Notes: generated from the sequence alone by a model not told the origin. Shown: positions 24,017 through 34,184, counted from the stretch's first letter. The stretch is DNA of 64,000 nucleotides from SHZI01 sp963802215 (GCA_963802215.1 CAWDHQ010000002.1:806001-870000), one strand, 5' to 3'. Translations and numbers: made by a program.

Positions 24017-25003
24017 CTACTGGCGTGAGCGCAACCGGTCGTCCGCGACCCTCTGGTCCGCGAGATCGCGAAGTTCCAGGCCTGCGTCGAGAAACGCTTC
24101 CGGACGAATGCCGTTGTGCCGCGACCAGGACGGTGGATAGATGCCGGCCGGCGGAGTGATGTGATTGACGTCCTCCGCATGCCGCTGGTTCATGAACCAG
24201 AGGTATCCGGCGAGCGCCAGAAGCGGCACCACGCAGGCCAGGGCCGCCGCCGGTGGCCGGTGCCATCGGCTGGCGATCCGGACGTGGAGGTACAGGGCCG
24301 TGCCGGCGATCACCAGTCCGAGGATCGTCCCGTAGGCTCGGAGGCGGGTTATGCCGGTGGCAAAGACCGTCACGTCGGTGATCCAGGCCAGCCACAGGAC
24401 CGCTGCCGCTGCGCCCAGTGCCACCGCCGCATTGCGGGACCACTGCCATTTCGAGCGTACCGCCCGGCCCAGCAGGACCCAGAGAAAGATCCAGGCGCCA
24501 AGGACCCCGGCGCCGGGTACCAGGACACTGGCCGCCGCCAGCGGCACGTTGTCCGGCGCACCGGTCCAGGCCCGGAAGGCGGCAAAGGCGATGCACAGCG
24601 CGGCGCCGCCGAGAGCCACGCCATACTCCCGGTGCCGGGAGCGCAGGGACTCGAGGTCCGGCCTTTCAGGTGCCAGCCCGTCCGTGGACGTGCGCATGCG
24701 CAGGTGGCTGTGACCAATCTGGATCTCGCCATCATCCAGGTCGGCCAGGGTTGCGCGCCTCACCCGCTCACCCTGCAGGATCAGGCCATTGACCGTGTTC
24801 AGGTCGGAGATCCGGACGGTCCCGTCGGCATCCAGTGTCAGCTCGGCATGGCGGCCGGCCGCGTAGGGATCATTGACGACGATGTCGCAGGCGACATCCC
24901 GGCCGATCACCAGTGGCGGACCGGCGGATGCCAGCGGCAGGCGCTGCCGGGAGATCATCCTGCGGTGCGCGTCCAGCACGTCGACGAGAATCACTGCGTC
25001 CAT
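24017..25003 (-). CDS. FHA-domain membrane protein
   Basis: A 328-residue protein. Residues about 15-110 form a forkhead-associated domain (PLVIGRDVACDIVVND, AGRHAELTL, DLNTVNGLILQGE) that would bind phosphothreonine peptides. Five or so transmembrane helices follow (about 135-270), then a soluble tail of about 50 residues rich in charged residues. Its ATG 25003 overlaps the stop of the protease gene by 13 nt, so the pair is translationally coupled. A membrane signalling or scaffold role with the protease is inferred; no kinase is encoded nearby. Confidence 0.85.
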   Translation of the reverse strand: MDAVILVDVLDAHRRMISRQRLPLASAGPPLVIGRDVACDIVVNDPYAAGRHAELTLDADGTVRISDLNTVNGLILQGERVRRATLADLDDGEIQIGHSHLRMRTSTDGLAPERPDLESLRSRHREYGVALGGAALCIAFAAFRAWTGAPDNVPLAAASVLVPGAGVLGAWIFLWVLLGRAVRSKWQWSRNAAVALGAAAAVLWLAWITDVTVFATGITRLRAYGTILGLVIAGTALYLHVRIASRWHRPPAAALACVVPLLALAGYLWFMNQRHAEDVNHITPPAGIYPPSWSRHNGIRPEAFLDAGLELRDLADQRVADDRLRSRQ

Positions 25004-26388
25004 CGCATCGCCCGGAGATAGCGGCTGGCAAAATCCATCGCGCCCGCGTAGTCCATCCCGCGCAGCGTCACGCTGCTGACGAAGCCCTGCTCCGGATGGT
25101 TGAGGCTGACGACGACCATCGTGATGTCGTAGAGGCCGTCGTACATCCGGTAGCTGCGCGCACACAGCGTGACCGCCGCCTTGAAGCGGTTCAGGTTGAC
25201 GGCGTCGTTCTTGCAGGCAAAAGGCGTGACGTGCTGGGCAGATCCCGTCGTTGGCCTGGCCTGCGCGGCTACCTGGCGCAGTTGCTCTCCAAACTGCAGC
25301 GGGTGGAGGCCCCGGGCGACCATCACCTGGTGGCTGAACTGGAAATCACCCATCTGCAGCCCGGGCTGCACGGAGACCGAGACGCTGGCCCGGCAATTGA
25401 CGCTCTGGAGCAGGAGCCCCTTGCTCGGCGGCGCGCCCACCGCGGCCGTGCAGTCGACGAACGGGGCCAGTTCCCCCGGCAATGCATAGCCCGCCGAAGT
25501 CTGGGAGGGGAACGTGCCGGGCAAGGCCGCCAGTACGGCCGCCTGATGTGCCCGGAGCTGGCGTGCGACTTCCTTGCGGGTTTCGCCGGGGGGCAGGGGG
25601 TTGCCGGCCAGCTCCAGCAGCGGCGCGACGAACTCCGCCGGGACCAGGAAGCTGATGAGCTGGCCGCGGGTGGAGATCGAAACATTGATGCCAAAGACGC
25701 GGCCCTTGCTGTCCACCGCCGGACCCCCCGACATCCCGGAGTTCATGGGTCCGGCATAGTGCAGTTTCGAGCCGTACTCGTTGTCGAGGCGGCCGTTCGC
25801 GATGCCCTCCGTGATGACGAGGCCCAGGAGCAATGGATAGCCCACCGCGTAGGCCCGGTCGCCCTTCGGCGGAATGGACGTGCGCAGCCTGAGTGGCGGG
25901 ATTTCCAGCCCCTCGGCGCGGATCACCGCCAGGTCGCGCACCACGTCGATGGCCAGGATCGTCAACGTGCCGGCCTGGCCGTCGTCGGCGTGGTACTCCA
26001 GGCGGTAGTCGCCGGGGTAGAGCGCGGCGCGCGCAATGACGTGGTAGTTGGTCACCAGTATCCCGCCGGGGGCTACTGCAAAGGCGCTGCCGTGGAAAGC
26101 CTCCGAACGGTTCGTGCCATAAAACCCGCGAACCTGGACGACCGAGCCGCGCACGCGATCCAGCATGCGCTGGCCGGCGGCGGAGACGGGACCGAGGTCG
26201 ACCTCGGGCTCCCCGGCGGCGTCGAAACCGTCGGCCGGGGGGGGCGTTCCGGCTTCGTCTGCCGCGGGGCCGGATCCGGGCGGAGCCACTTCTGCCGACG
26301 GGGCATCGCCGGCCACGTCCTGGGCAGCGACGGGCACCTGGCCCGCCCACGCCGCGGCAAGGCAGAGAATTCTGAGCAGGGCCGGCAT
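24991..26388 (-). CDS. Secreted trypsin-like (S1C) serine protease
   Basis: A 465-residue protein with a signal peptide (to about AAQ23) and a Pro/Ala-rich linker, then a DegP-like protease domain with catalytic His (TNYHVIA), Asp (VRDLAVI) and Ser (SGMSGGPAV, where most relatives have GNSGGP). No PDZ domain is obvious; the C-terminal 180 residues hold several Cys and are of unknown type. It is translationally coupled to the FHA protein. ATG 26388 has no Shine-Dalgarno but lies 6 nt after GAGACT, in a start-region sequence nearly identical to that of the gene at 35926. Confidence 0.88.
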   Translation of the reverse strand: MPALLRILCLAAAWAGQVPVAAQDVAGDAPSAEVAPPGSGPAADEAGTPPPADGFDAAGEPEVDLGPVSAAGQRMLDRVRGSVVQVRGFYGTNRSEAFHGSAFAVAPGGILVTNYHVIARAALYPGDYRLEYHADDGQAGTLTILAIDVVRDLAVIRAEGLEIPPLRLRTSIPPKGDRAYAVGYPLLLGLVITEGIANGRLDNEYGSKLHYAGPMNSGMSGGPAVDSKGRVFGINVSISTRGQLISFLVPAEFVAPLLELAGNPLPPGETRKEVARQLRAHQAAVLAALPGTFPSQTSAGYALPGELAPFVDCTAAVGAPPSKGLLLQSVNCRASVSVSVQPGLQMGDFQFSHQVMVARGLHPLQFGEQLRQVAAQARPTTGSAQHVTPFACKNDAVNLNRFKAAVTLCARSYRMYDGLYDITMVVVSLNHPEQGFVSSVTLRGMDYAGAMDFASRYLRAMRWTQ

Positions 26389-26470
26389 TGCCCTAGTCTC
26401 GCACAGCGTCCGGTAACGGCAGATCCTGCCGTGCGGCGATTACCCGATACGCGCAGCGTTCCCGGTGAAA

Positions 26471-29400
26471 TTACGGCTGCAGTCCCGACGGCCCCGGGGG
26501 GCTGCCGAGCAGGCTGCGGAACAGGCTGTTGTCCTGGGCATTCACGGCGCCATTGCAGTTGATGTCGGCACTGTTGAAGGTCGGGGCAACGCTGGGCATG
26601 CCAAGCTCGGCCCGGAAGAGCGCGGCATCCTGCGCGTTGGTGGCGCCGTTGTTGTTCAGGTCGCCATCGCAGCGGTTGCCGTAGCCGTCGCCGTCCGAAT
26701 CGCACTGGCTCGCGTTCGACACCAGTGTGCAGTTGTCCAGCTCGTCGGGTGCCTGGTCCGCGTCCGTGTCAGTGCGCAGCTGCCAGGCCAGGCCGTAATC
26801 CCAGTTGAAGCTGCCCGTGCGGGTCACCCGCAGGGCGTACTGGGCGTTGGCGGGGACGACGAGCCAGAGGTTCTCGGAGTTCTCGAGCGCGCTGGCCGAG
26901 CTCGCGACCACGATGTTCCCATTGGCGAGGTCGATCAGCTCCAGGTTCATGTCCCTGAGCGTGGCGGTGCCGTCGAAGTCATTGCCGGCGGGACCGGCGA
27001 TGTCCAGGTTCCAGGCCAGGGTCGCGGTCAGCAGCGCGGGCGTGGCCTGGACCGGCAGGGGGTAGGTGGCCGTCGCGTTGCTGCCACCCTGGCCGCCGAA
27101 GCTCGGGTCGTAGTCGAACCCGCGGGCGTTGACCGTGGTGGCGGCGTTCCCGTCCTCCGTGCTGCCCTGCTCGCCGCCGGCGATGATCCGGTAGCTGTTC
27201 CGGATGTTCAGCTGGCCCGCCCCGAAGCGCCGGTCGAGGCCATTGTCCGTCTGGTTGGCCGGCGTGCCCCGGTAGGCCATCAGGTCGGCCGATGTGCTGT
27301 TGTGGGTCACCCGGTCGGCGCCCGCCATCAGCGTGGCCTTGATCACCTCGGCGCGCTCGGCATTCCGGACCAGCACGCCCGCCCGGTTCGTAACGCCCTC
27401 GGAGACCGGGTCCGAGGACAGGGCCGCGGTGGCGTGGCCTGTCTCGACCAGCAGCGCGGCGGCAGCCGCCACGCGGGGCGTGGTGCTGAGCGTGGAATTG
27501 GCCGGGTCGACGAGGTCCGGACGCGCGCGGCCCGCGATGTAGGTGCCGTCCACGCCGGCAGAGCCCAGCAGCTGCAGGCCGTCGCTGCGGCCGACGGCGA
27601 TCGCGTTGTAGGCGCTCGTCAGCAGGCCCAGGTTGGTGCCGGTGATGCCGTCGCCGTTGTCCACGGCCACGACGTGGATCGCCTCGTCGGTCTCGACCAG
27701 CCAGTCGAGGCGGCGCAGGACCCAGGTGTCGAAGCTGGAGGCCGTGCCCACCCAGCTGTGGTTCGTGATACGGCTGGTGGAGGCCTCGGGTGCCGGGCCG
27801 CCCGCAGCGGGAACAGTCTGCAGGTAGCCGCCGCCAAGCCAGTTGCCCGCGGAGAAGGCGCCGATGCTGGTGATCGCCGGCGCGATTGACGTCGGGCTGC
27901 CGTAGAAATCCCGGCCGACCGCCGTCGCGTAGGCTGAAGAGAGACCGGCGGGTGCATTGGACTCGTTGGCAATGACCTTGCCGGCGAATTCGGGATTCAG
28001 CGCGTCCGGCATCCAGGCGGCCGGGCCGCCCTCCGTCGTCGGCGTTTCGACCTGGGTGACGGCCACGTCCGACCCGTCCGGGATCGATGCGCCAAGCTCC
28101 TGCTGCAGCCGGGTGTAGCCGATGTCGTCGCGGTACGCCGCGCCGTTCACCGGCGAGGCCAGCGCCAGCGGGAAGGACACGACCGGGACGTCCGGGATGG
28201 GCGCCGGAGTCACCGCGAAGGAGCGGGAGACCTGGGCGGCCGGCAGGTAGGTGCCGTTGCCGGCCTGGTCGGCGGCCACGGTGCAGGTGCCGGTGGTGAC
28301 GAGGCTGACAGTATTGCCGCTGACCGTGCACACCGGCACCGTCAGGGAGCTGAAGGTCACGGCCAGGCCGGAGCTGGCCGTGGCGCTGACCGCGAAGGGC
28401 CCGCTGTCGACCGCGCGATCGGCCAGCGGGTCGAAGGTGATGGTCTGGGGCAGCAGGGCCGGGGTCACCGCGAAGGAGCGGGAGACCTGGGGCGCCGGCA
28501 GGTAGGTGCCGTTGCCGGCCTGGTCGGCGGCCACGGTGCAGGTGCCGGTGGTCACGAGGCTGACGGTGCTGCCGCTGACCGTGCACACCGGCGCCGTCAG
28601 GGAGCTGAAGCTCACGGCCAGGCCGGAGCTGGCCGTGGCGCTGACCGCGAAGGGTCCGCTGTCGACCGCGCGATCGGCCAGCGGGTCGAAGGTGATGGTC
28701 TGGGGCAGCAGGGCCGGGGTCACCGCGAAGGAGCGGGAGACCTGGGGCGCCGGCAGGTAGGTGCCGTTGCCGGCCTGGTCCGCGGCCACGGTGCAGGTGC
28801 CGGTGGTGACGAGGCTGACGGTGGTGCCGCTGACCGTGCACACCGGTGCCGTCAGGGAGCTGAAGGTCACGGCCAGGCCGGAGCTCGCCGTGGCGGTCAC
28901 CGCGAAGGGCCCGCTGTCGACCGCCCGGTCGGCCAGCGCGCCGAAGGTGATGGTCTGGGGCAGCAGGGCCGGGGTCACGGCGAAGGAGCGGGTGACCTGG
29001 GCCGCCGGCAGGTAGGTGGCATTGCCGGCCTGGTCGGCGGCCACGGTGCAGGTGCCGGTGGTGACGAGGCTGACGGTGGTGCCGCTGACCGTGCACACCG
29101 GTGCCGTCAGGGAGCTGAAGGTCACGGCCAGGCCGGAGCTCGCCGTGGCGGTCACCGCGAAGGGCCCGCTGTCGACCGCCCGGTCGGCCAGCGGGTCGAA
29201 GCTGATGGTCTGGGGCAGCAGGGCGATCCCGTAGGTCGCCACGTAATCGCCGGGCAATCCGCTGAAGACCGCGTAGGCGATGCCCTTGGTGGTCTGGTTG
29301 GTCCAGGTTACCGGGGCACCGTTCCGGGTCAGGCTCGTGAGCGCGCCTGTCGTCGCGCCGGCCGGCAGGAGCACCTGCGCCTCCGGCGTCGTGCTGCCGA

Positions 29401-32400
29401 CCCCGGCGCCGAGGGCCACCGTGAAGGACAGGCTGTTGCCGTTCCAGGCGAGGGCGCCGAACGAGGAGCCATTGCGGCCGTCCAGCCACTCCAGCATCTG
29501 GGCGGCGGTAACGACCGGCACGCCGCGGGCCTGGGCTGCCGCCACGATGGCAGCCGCGCCGTTCACGGCCGTGTTGTTGCCCGTATCCGTGTGCATGTTG
29601 GGGGTGATCACCCCGTACCAGCCGTTGGGGCCGATGGCGTTGTCCAGCAGGGTCGTGATGTGCAGCGGGATGTCCTGGCCGGACTCGTCCGTGATCTGGG
29701 TGGTGGCCTGGTAGACGTCCACCATCGCGCCGTTGCGGGCTGCGAATCGCATGGGCAGGCCGGACCCGGTGAAGTAGCCCGGGCGGTCGTCGATCCAGCT
29801 CGGGGGCCAGTAGTAGAAGTTGGTGTCCAGGCGGATGCCGTTGGCGAGCGACACGCCGGGCTGGCTGTCGTAGTCGCTCCAGGGCAGGCAATGGGTGCGG
29901 TTGGTCCTCGGCGCCGGTACGCCGGGGAAGTTGTCCGCGAAGGTGGCGAGCTGGGGTGCATAGAAATTCTGCAGGGACACCGGATCGTCGGCGCTCCAGT
30001 CGCCGCAGTTGGTCGTCACGTGCAGGCCGATTTCGAACCCTTCGTTGACGTATGCCGCGGCCGAGGCGTTCTCGATCGGTGTGTTGCTGTAGATGTAGGA
30101 AGTGCCGCGCACGCACTCCCAGTTGTTGAGGTCGCAGTTGGCGGGGCTGCTCGCGACGAACGTTGCAAACCGGCCTTCGGTGCCATTCGTCGCGTGATCG
30201 TCGCCGGTCATGACGACCGCGGCCTTGAGGCCCCGCGGCAGGTACCAGAAGCGCGGCAGGGGCTTCTTGCTCTGGTTCAGGGTCAGGATCAGGTTGGCCA
30301 GCAGCCGCTGCTGCTCGTCGGCCTGGGGAATGGCCACCTTGCTGAAGTCGATCCAGTCGGGCTGGGGATCGAAGGCGGCGGCGCCGAAGAACAGGTTGTC
30401 CGCGCGCGTCGGACCGGACTCACCGTCGCGCCGCTGGGCGGACCAGGCGGGATTGCCCTGCCGCGTGTAGACCACCGAGCGCGCCAGGTCGTAGGTGAAG
30501 GCCGCTGCCTGGCCTGCGCCGTAGCTGTTGAGGGACACCGCCGGCGAAGGCGTGGCGGTGGCGGCGGTCGCGTACAGCGTGGCGATGCTGGTCGCACCGG
30601 CCAGGGTGTAGCGATCCGCGGTGCCGTGGAACTGGATGGTCTGGTCCACGAGGCCCGCCGCCGGCGCGGTGGCCGTGTTCATCAGCAGGTACGCATCGCC
30701 GAGCGTGGCGCTGGCATCGGCCAGGCCCAGCACCGTGGCGAGCTGCTTGTCGGGCCGCATGGCGATCAGGTTGCCGCCCCCGTTGACCCAGTCGGTGAGC
30801 AGGGACACCTGGGACGGGTTGAGCGGGAACTCGCCCAGGATCACCACGTCGTGGGCGGCCAGCGTGGCCGGCGTGACCAGGGTGATGTCCATCGCGGTGA
30901 AGGCGTTCAGGCCTTCGGCGCGCAGGATCTCCGCGTAGTAGCGGCTGAACGGGTTGACCGCGCTGCTGATGACCAGGATCGGCCCGCCCGGCCCCTCGGT
31001 GGGCGGCGGCGGCGGCGGGGCCGCCGTGGTGAAGGACCAGGAGGCGTCGGCGGCGAGGGCGTTGCCGGCCAGGTCCTTGACGCGCGGGTCGGTCGTTCCG
31101 CCCTTGAGGGTTGCGGTATACACCGTAGACCAGGCGAGCGGTGCGGCCGGGGTGAAGGTGGCGGTCGTTCCGTTGGCGGCGACCGTGCCCGCCACCGGTG
31201 TCGTGCCGGGCCCGGTCAGGGTGAAGGTGGCGCCGGTCACGCTGGCCAGGTCGAGTGCTTCGTCGAAGGTCGCGCTGATCGCGGCTGTCGCACTGACACC
31301 CGTGGCATTGCTCGCGGGCACGCGGGATGCCACTGTGGGAGGCGTGAGGTCGGGACCCACCGACTCGACAAAGGACACGTCAACCCAGTAGTTGCTCGCC
31401 TGGTACGGGCCTGTCGGGAACAGGGTCGACGGGCCGTAGGCGTAGACGCCGTTGGGGCCGTCCTCGCCATCGGCGAGGGCGCGAATCGGCGAGGTCACCG
31501 GCGGTGATTCGAAGTAGTTGACGTCCTCCACGTAATAGTTGGACGAGTGATAGGACACGACGTAGGTCGTGTTCGCCGTCACCGGCACGGGAGCCGGCAG
31601 CGAGGCCTGCTTCCAGCCGCTGCCGGTCGGGTTGCCGAAGCTCACTTCACCAAGCACGGCACCGGCAGCCGTCCAGAGACGGCCGGTGAAGGTTCCTGTG
31701 GCCGACGGAGCCTTGTAGAAGCGGAGGGCGGTGATGAAGCCGGCCGTATCGGTGCGGAATTTCATGCCCAGCTGGATTGGCTGACCGTCGTTGAACTCCG
31801 TGGCCGGCGTGCCGGTTTCGCCGAGCACCGTGCAGGGACATTCCGCTGCCTCGGCGGTGACCGTCACCGCCGGTCCGGGAGTCTCGATGTTCGCGCTGTC
31901 GTCCATCCCGCGCGCCCGGATCTCCACGGGCCCGGGCCCGGTGGGCGTGAAGCTGAAGGTCCAGTTGGTGCGGCCGGTTGCGGGTTGCCACAGTACGCCG
32001 CCATCCACCGACACCTCGATGCCGGCGACCACGCCGCCCGCATCCGAGGCGGTGCCGTTCACCGTGACCGGCCCGGAGACGCTGGCGCCGGGCAGTGGCG
32101 AGGTGATCACCGTCACCGGTGGCGTCGTATCAGTCGACGCGGTCGCGGGAATCAGGTCCAGTGCCAGGGTGACGGGCTGCGCCCCCATGTCGGCCAGCAG
32201 GTTCACGGTCGCCTGCTGCATGCGGATATCCGCCGGCGCCGAGCCGCGGTCGTGGAAGTCGTCCAGGCCCCAGGACCACTGGATAGTGCCGGCGCCAAAC
32301 ACCAGCGCCCCGCTCTGGTGCCGGTAGAGCGTCAGGTTGTGCGTCGCGGTGCCGGCCGAATAGGTGGAGCCGTAGTCCTGCAGGTACTGGGACACGTAGG

Positions 32401-34006
32401 CCGTGGTCGACGAGAGGCGGATCATGCCCGGCGGTCGGCCCGGCCCGACGACGTCCTCGTCCCACTCGTAGCCCAGCGTGTCCGGCGCGAGCGTCGCCGT
32501 CTGGCCCGGCGTCATGCCGGCGATGGCGGTATTCCGCCAGAAGCGCAGGGCGGCATATTCCGCCGGCACCTCCACGGGGTACGAACAGCAGTTCACCTGG
32601 AACAGCTGCCCGGTCAGGGCGTTCTCGGGTTGCGGACCCTCCGGATTGAACGCCCGCGGGTCGCGCCACGTGCCGGTCCAGGTCGTCCCGTTGGGGTCGA
32701 TCTTTGCGTTGGCGTGGGTCTCCTTGTAGGACACCAGCGTGCGGTTCGCTGTGGAGGAGCCGTCGATCGACGTCTCGAGCCGCGTCTTCCAGAACACCTC
32801 GTTGCCGCTGAAGAACGCCAGGTTGACGCCGGCCGCGCGGGCAGCCTCGACGTTGTCCCGCTGGGGGCCTGACCAGTACTCGTCGTGTCCGACCGACACG
32901 AACGTGCCGTGCTCCAGCAGTTCGCCGCCGCGCCGGTGACTGTCGATCCCCGTGGTATAGCTCACGTCGTAGCCGTTCCGCTCCAGCCAGCGCAGCATCG
33001 GGAACTCGGCATTGAAGAGCCAGTCCTCGGGTGCGGTTGCCCGGGTGCTGAAGGGCCTGTTGTAGCTGACCTTGTAGGCGCGGGCCGGGCCCGTTCCGGG
33101 TGCCCCGACGTACAGGCTGTTGCCGCCCCAGGCGTTGTAGGCCTGCCAGGTGGTGTCCGCCGTCTGGAACAGGAGGTCGCTGCCGCCGGTGTCATCCCGC
33201 ACGATGAAGACCACGTGGGATTCCCGGCCATTCTCCGGATCCTCCCGCACCAGGTGAGCCACGTAGACGCCGGAGGTCTGGTTCGTGGGGATCGCCCAGG
33301 TGGCAGAGACGCCCCAGTTCCCGCAGTCGATGAGGCCGCTGGCGGGTTCCGTCAGGCAGTTCGGCTGGTTCTGCGGCAACGCCACGGACGGCTGGACCGT
33401 TGCCACCTTGCGCGCGCCGCTGCCCGAGTACCAGCCGAGCCGGTAGATGTCCACGCGGTAGTTCGTGGACGGGGTGTCTATCTTGAACCGGGCCAGGTCA
33501 CCGGGCGCGTAACTGATGTCCGTGGCATATCCCTGGATGGACGCATCTCCCGCTCCGCTGACATCCCACTCGGAATCCGGATTGCCGGGCAGCAGGTTCT
33601 CGCGCGTGATGCGGTTGCCGGCGGGGGATGCCGAGATGCTGAAGCTCATGTTCACGGGCGTCGCCGGGGAATAGGTGCCATTCCCGGGCTGCGTGGCCTG
33701 GAGCGTGCAGGTGCCGGTGGCGACCAGCGTCACGGTGGGTCCGCTGGTGGTGCAGCTGGCCGGCGTCTGTGTCGTCAGCGTGATGGGCAGGCCTGACGAG
33801 GCGCTCACCGACGGCGCGAAGGGAGCAGTGGCCAGGGCCTGCTGGGGAATCGCGGGGAAGGTGATCGTCTGTGCCACCTGCGCGTGCGCCGGGAGCGCGG
33901 TGCAGGCAAGAACCACGAGCCCTGCCAGCCAGTGGCCGAGCCCGCGAGTCACGCTTTGGCCGCGCCCGGCGAACGGGCGGGTGTTGTGGCTACGGATGAC
34001 TGTCAC
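26471..34006 (-). CDS. Giant secreted mosaic protein (2,511 aa) with DMFase-like, DUF4082, NodB-like and repeat domains
   Basis: A signal peptide ends near PAHA43. Order: Ig-like unit (45-122); N,N-dimethylformamidase beta-subunit-like domain (about 135-630); Ig-like unit (632-722); DUF4082 (735-880); SbsA-type Ig, Big_5 (885-995); a GATase1/ThuA-like plus NodB-like block (about 1005-1590, with MTGDDH near 1266 and GLHV near 1325); four 85-residue Ig-like repeats (1595-1934); a degenerate subtilisin-like fold (about 1950-2390) without a clear catalytic triad; and a C-terminal calcium-binding TSP3/dockerin-like region (DSDGDGYGN, then two NAQD loops). It has no PEP-CTERM tail. It starts at GTG 34006 with a weak ribosome site. 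Probably an extracellular polysaccharide- or adhesion-related protein; substrate unknown. Confidence 0.85.
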   Translation of the reverse strand: MTVIRSHNTRPFAGRGQSVTRGLGHWLAGLVVLACTALPAHAQVAQTITFPAIPQQALATAPFAPSVSASSGLPITLTTQTPASCTTSGPTVTLVATGTCTLQATQPGNGTYSPATPVNMSFSISASPAGNRITRENLLPGNPDSEWDVSGAGDASIQGYATDISYAPGDLARFKIDTPSTNYRVDIYRLGWYSGSGARKVATVQPSVALPQNQPNCLTEPASGLIDCGNWGVSATWAIPTNQTSGVYVAHLVREDPENGRESHVVFIVRDDTGGSDLLFQTADTTWQAYNAWGGNSLYVGAPGTGPARAYKVSYNRPFSTRATAPEDWLFNAEFPMLRWLERNGYDVSYTTGIDSHRRGGELLEHGTFVSVGHDEYWSGPQRDNVEAARAAGVNLAFFSGNEVFWKTRLETSIDGSSTANRTLVSYKETHANAKIDPNGTTWTGTWRDPRAFNPEGPQPENALTGQLFQVNCCSYPVEVPAEYAALRFWRNTAIAGMTPGQTATLAPDTLGYEWDEDVVGPGRPPGMIRLSSTTAYVSQYLQDYGSTYSAGTATHNLTLYRHQSGALVFGAGTIQWSWGLDDFHDRGSAPADIRMQQATVNLLADMGAQPVTLALDLIPATASTDTTPPVTVITSPLPGASVSGPVTVNGTASDAGGVVAGIEVSVDGGVLWQPATGRTNWTFSFTPTGPGPVEIRARGMDDSANIETPGPAVTVTAEAAECPCTVLGETGTPATEFNDGQPIQLGMKFRTDTAGFITALRFYKAPSATGTFTGRLWTAAGAVLGEVSFGNPTGSGWKQASLPAPVPVTANTTYVVSYHSSNYYVEDVNYFESPPVTSPIRALADGEDGPNGVYAYGPSTLFPTGPYQASNYWVDVSFVESVGPDLTPPTVASRVPASNATGVSATAAISATFDEALDLASVTGATFTLTGPGTTPVAGTVAANGTTATFTPAAPLAWSTVYTATLKGGTTDPRVKDLAGNALAADASWSFTTAAPPPPPPTEGPGGPILVISSAVNPFSRYYAEILRAEGLNAFTAMDITLVTPATLAAHDVVILGEFPLNPSQVSLLTDWVNGGGNLIAMRPDKQLATVLGLADASATLGDAYLLMNTATAPAAGLVDQTIQFHGTADRYTLAGATSIATLYATAATATPSPAVSLNSYGAGQAAAFTYDLARSVVYTRQGNPAWSAQRRDGESGPTRADNLFFGAAAFDPQPDWIDFSKVAIPQADEQQRLLANLILTLNQSKKPLPRFWYLPRGLKAAVVMTGDDHATNGTEGRFATFVASSPANCDLNNWECVRGTSYIYSNTPIENASAAAYVNEGFEIGLHVTTNCGDWSADDPVSLQNFYAPQLATFADNFPGVPAPRTNRTHCLPWSDYDSQPGVSLANGIRLDTNFYYWPPSWIDDRPGYFTGSGLPMRFAARNGAMVDVYQATTQITDESGQDIPLHITTLLDNAIGPNGWYGVITPNMHTDTGNNTAVNGAAAIVAAAQARGVPVVTAAQMLEWLDGRNGSSFGALAWNGNSLSFTVALGAGVGSTTPEAQVLLPAGATTGALTSLTRNGAPVTWTNQTTKGIAYAVFSGLPGDYVATYGIALLPQTISFDPLADRAVDSGPFAVTATASSGLAVTFSSLTAPVCTVSGTTVSLVTTGTCTVAADQAGNATYLPAAQVTRSFAVTPALLPQTITFGALADRAVDSGPFAVTATASSGLAVTFSSLTAPVCTVSGTTVSLVTTGTCTVAADQAGNGTYLPAPQVSRSFAVTPALLPQTITFDPLADRAVDSGPFAVSATASSGLAVSFSSLTAPVCTVSGSTVSLVTTGTCTVAADQAGNGTYLPAPQVSRSFAVTPALLPQTITFDPLADRAVDSGPFAVSATASSGLAVTFSSLTVPVCTVSGNTVSLVTTGTCTVAADQAGNGTYLPAAQVSRSFAVTPAPIPDVPVVSFPLALASPVNGAAYRDDIGYTRLQQELGASIPDGSDVAVTQVETPTTEGGPAAWMPDALNPEFAGKVIANESNAPAGLSSAYATAVGRDFYGSPTSIAPAITSIGAFSAGNWLGGGYLQTVPAAGGPAPEASTSRITNHSWVGTASSFDTWVLRRLDWLVETDEAIHVVAVDNGDGITGTNLGLLTSAYNAIAVGRSDGLQLLGSAGVDGTYIAGRARPDLVDPANSTLSTTPRVAAAAALLVETGHATAALSSDPVSEGVTNRAGVLVRNAERAEVIKATLMAGADRVTHNSTSADLMAYRGTPANQTDNGLDRRFGAGQLNIRNSYRIIAGGEQGSTEDGNAATTVNARGFDYDPSFGGQGGSNATATYPLPVQATPALLTATLAWNLDIAGPAGNDFDGTATLRDMNLELIDLANGNIVVASSASALENSENLWLVVPANAQYALRVTRTGSFNWDYGLAWQLRTDTDADQAPDELDNCTLVSNASQCDSDGDGYGNRCDGDLNNNGATNAQDAALFRAELGMPSVAPTFNSADINCNGAVNAQDNSLFRSLLGSPPGPSGLQP
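28203..29222 (-). repeat. Four tandem 255-bp in-frame repeats
   Basis: Four consecutive 255-bp units (85 codons each) inside the giant protein, nearly identical at DNA level and differing by scattered substitutions. Each encodes LLPQTITFDPLADRAVDSG, an SSGLAVTFSSLT strand and CTVSG plus TTGTCTVAADQAGN segments, an immunoglobulin-like stalk unit with two Cys. A diverged fifth copy sits at the protein's N-terminus. The high identity suggests recent expansion or gene conversion and possible length variation between strains. Confidence 0.92.
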
Positions 34007-34046
34007 CTTGGTTCAGGCTCTTTTTTTGATGTGATCGTGAAATGAC

Positions 34047-34052
34047 ATTATA
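34047..34052 (-). promoter_or_regulatory. Consensus -10 box for the giant secreted protein
   Basis: On the minus strand the hexamer is a perfect TATAAT, about 41 nt before the GTG at 34006 and inside the most AT-rich stretch of the area. No good -35 is visible at 17 nt. The 178-nt spacer (34007-34184) holds nothing else I recognise. Confidence 0.5.
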
Positions 34053-34184
34053 TGAACTGCACGTTCTCAGTCGCGGTAGCGCCGCACATTGCTGTAGCGA
34101 CGCGGGCCGGTGAACATAAGGCCCTGCTGCCAGCCAAACGCGCGGTATCGATGCTGCACGGGATCGGGATGTGCGCTGGCAGCG

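Noticed and set aside
28203..29222. CRISPR-like array
   Set aside because: Units are 255 bp, in frame and without spacers; they encode Ig-like protein repeats.
29591..31507. Long open frame (638 codons) on the plus strand opposite the giant secreted protein
   Set aside because: It is a codon-bias shadow in GC-rich DNA: no domains, Arg/Gly/Val-rich composition, and it lies wholly antisense to a protein with recognisable domains.
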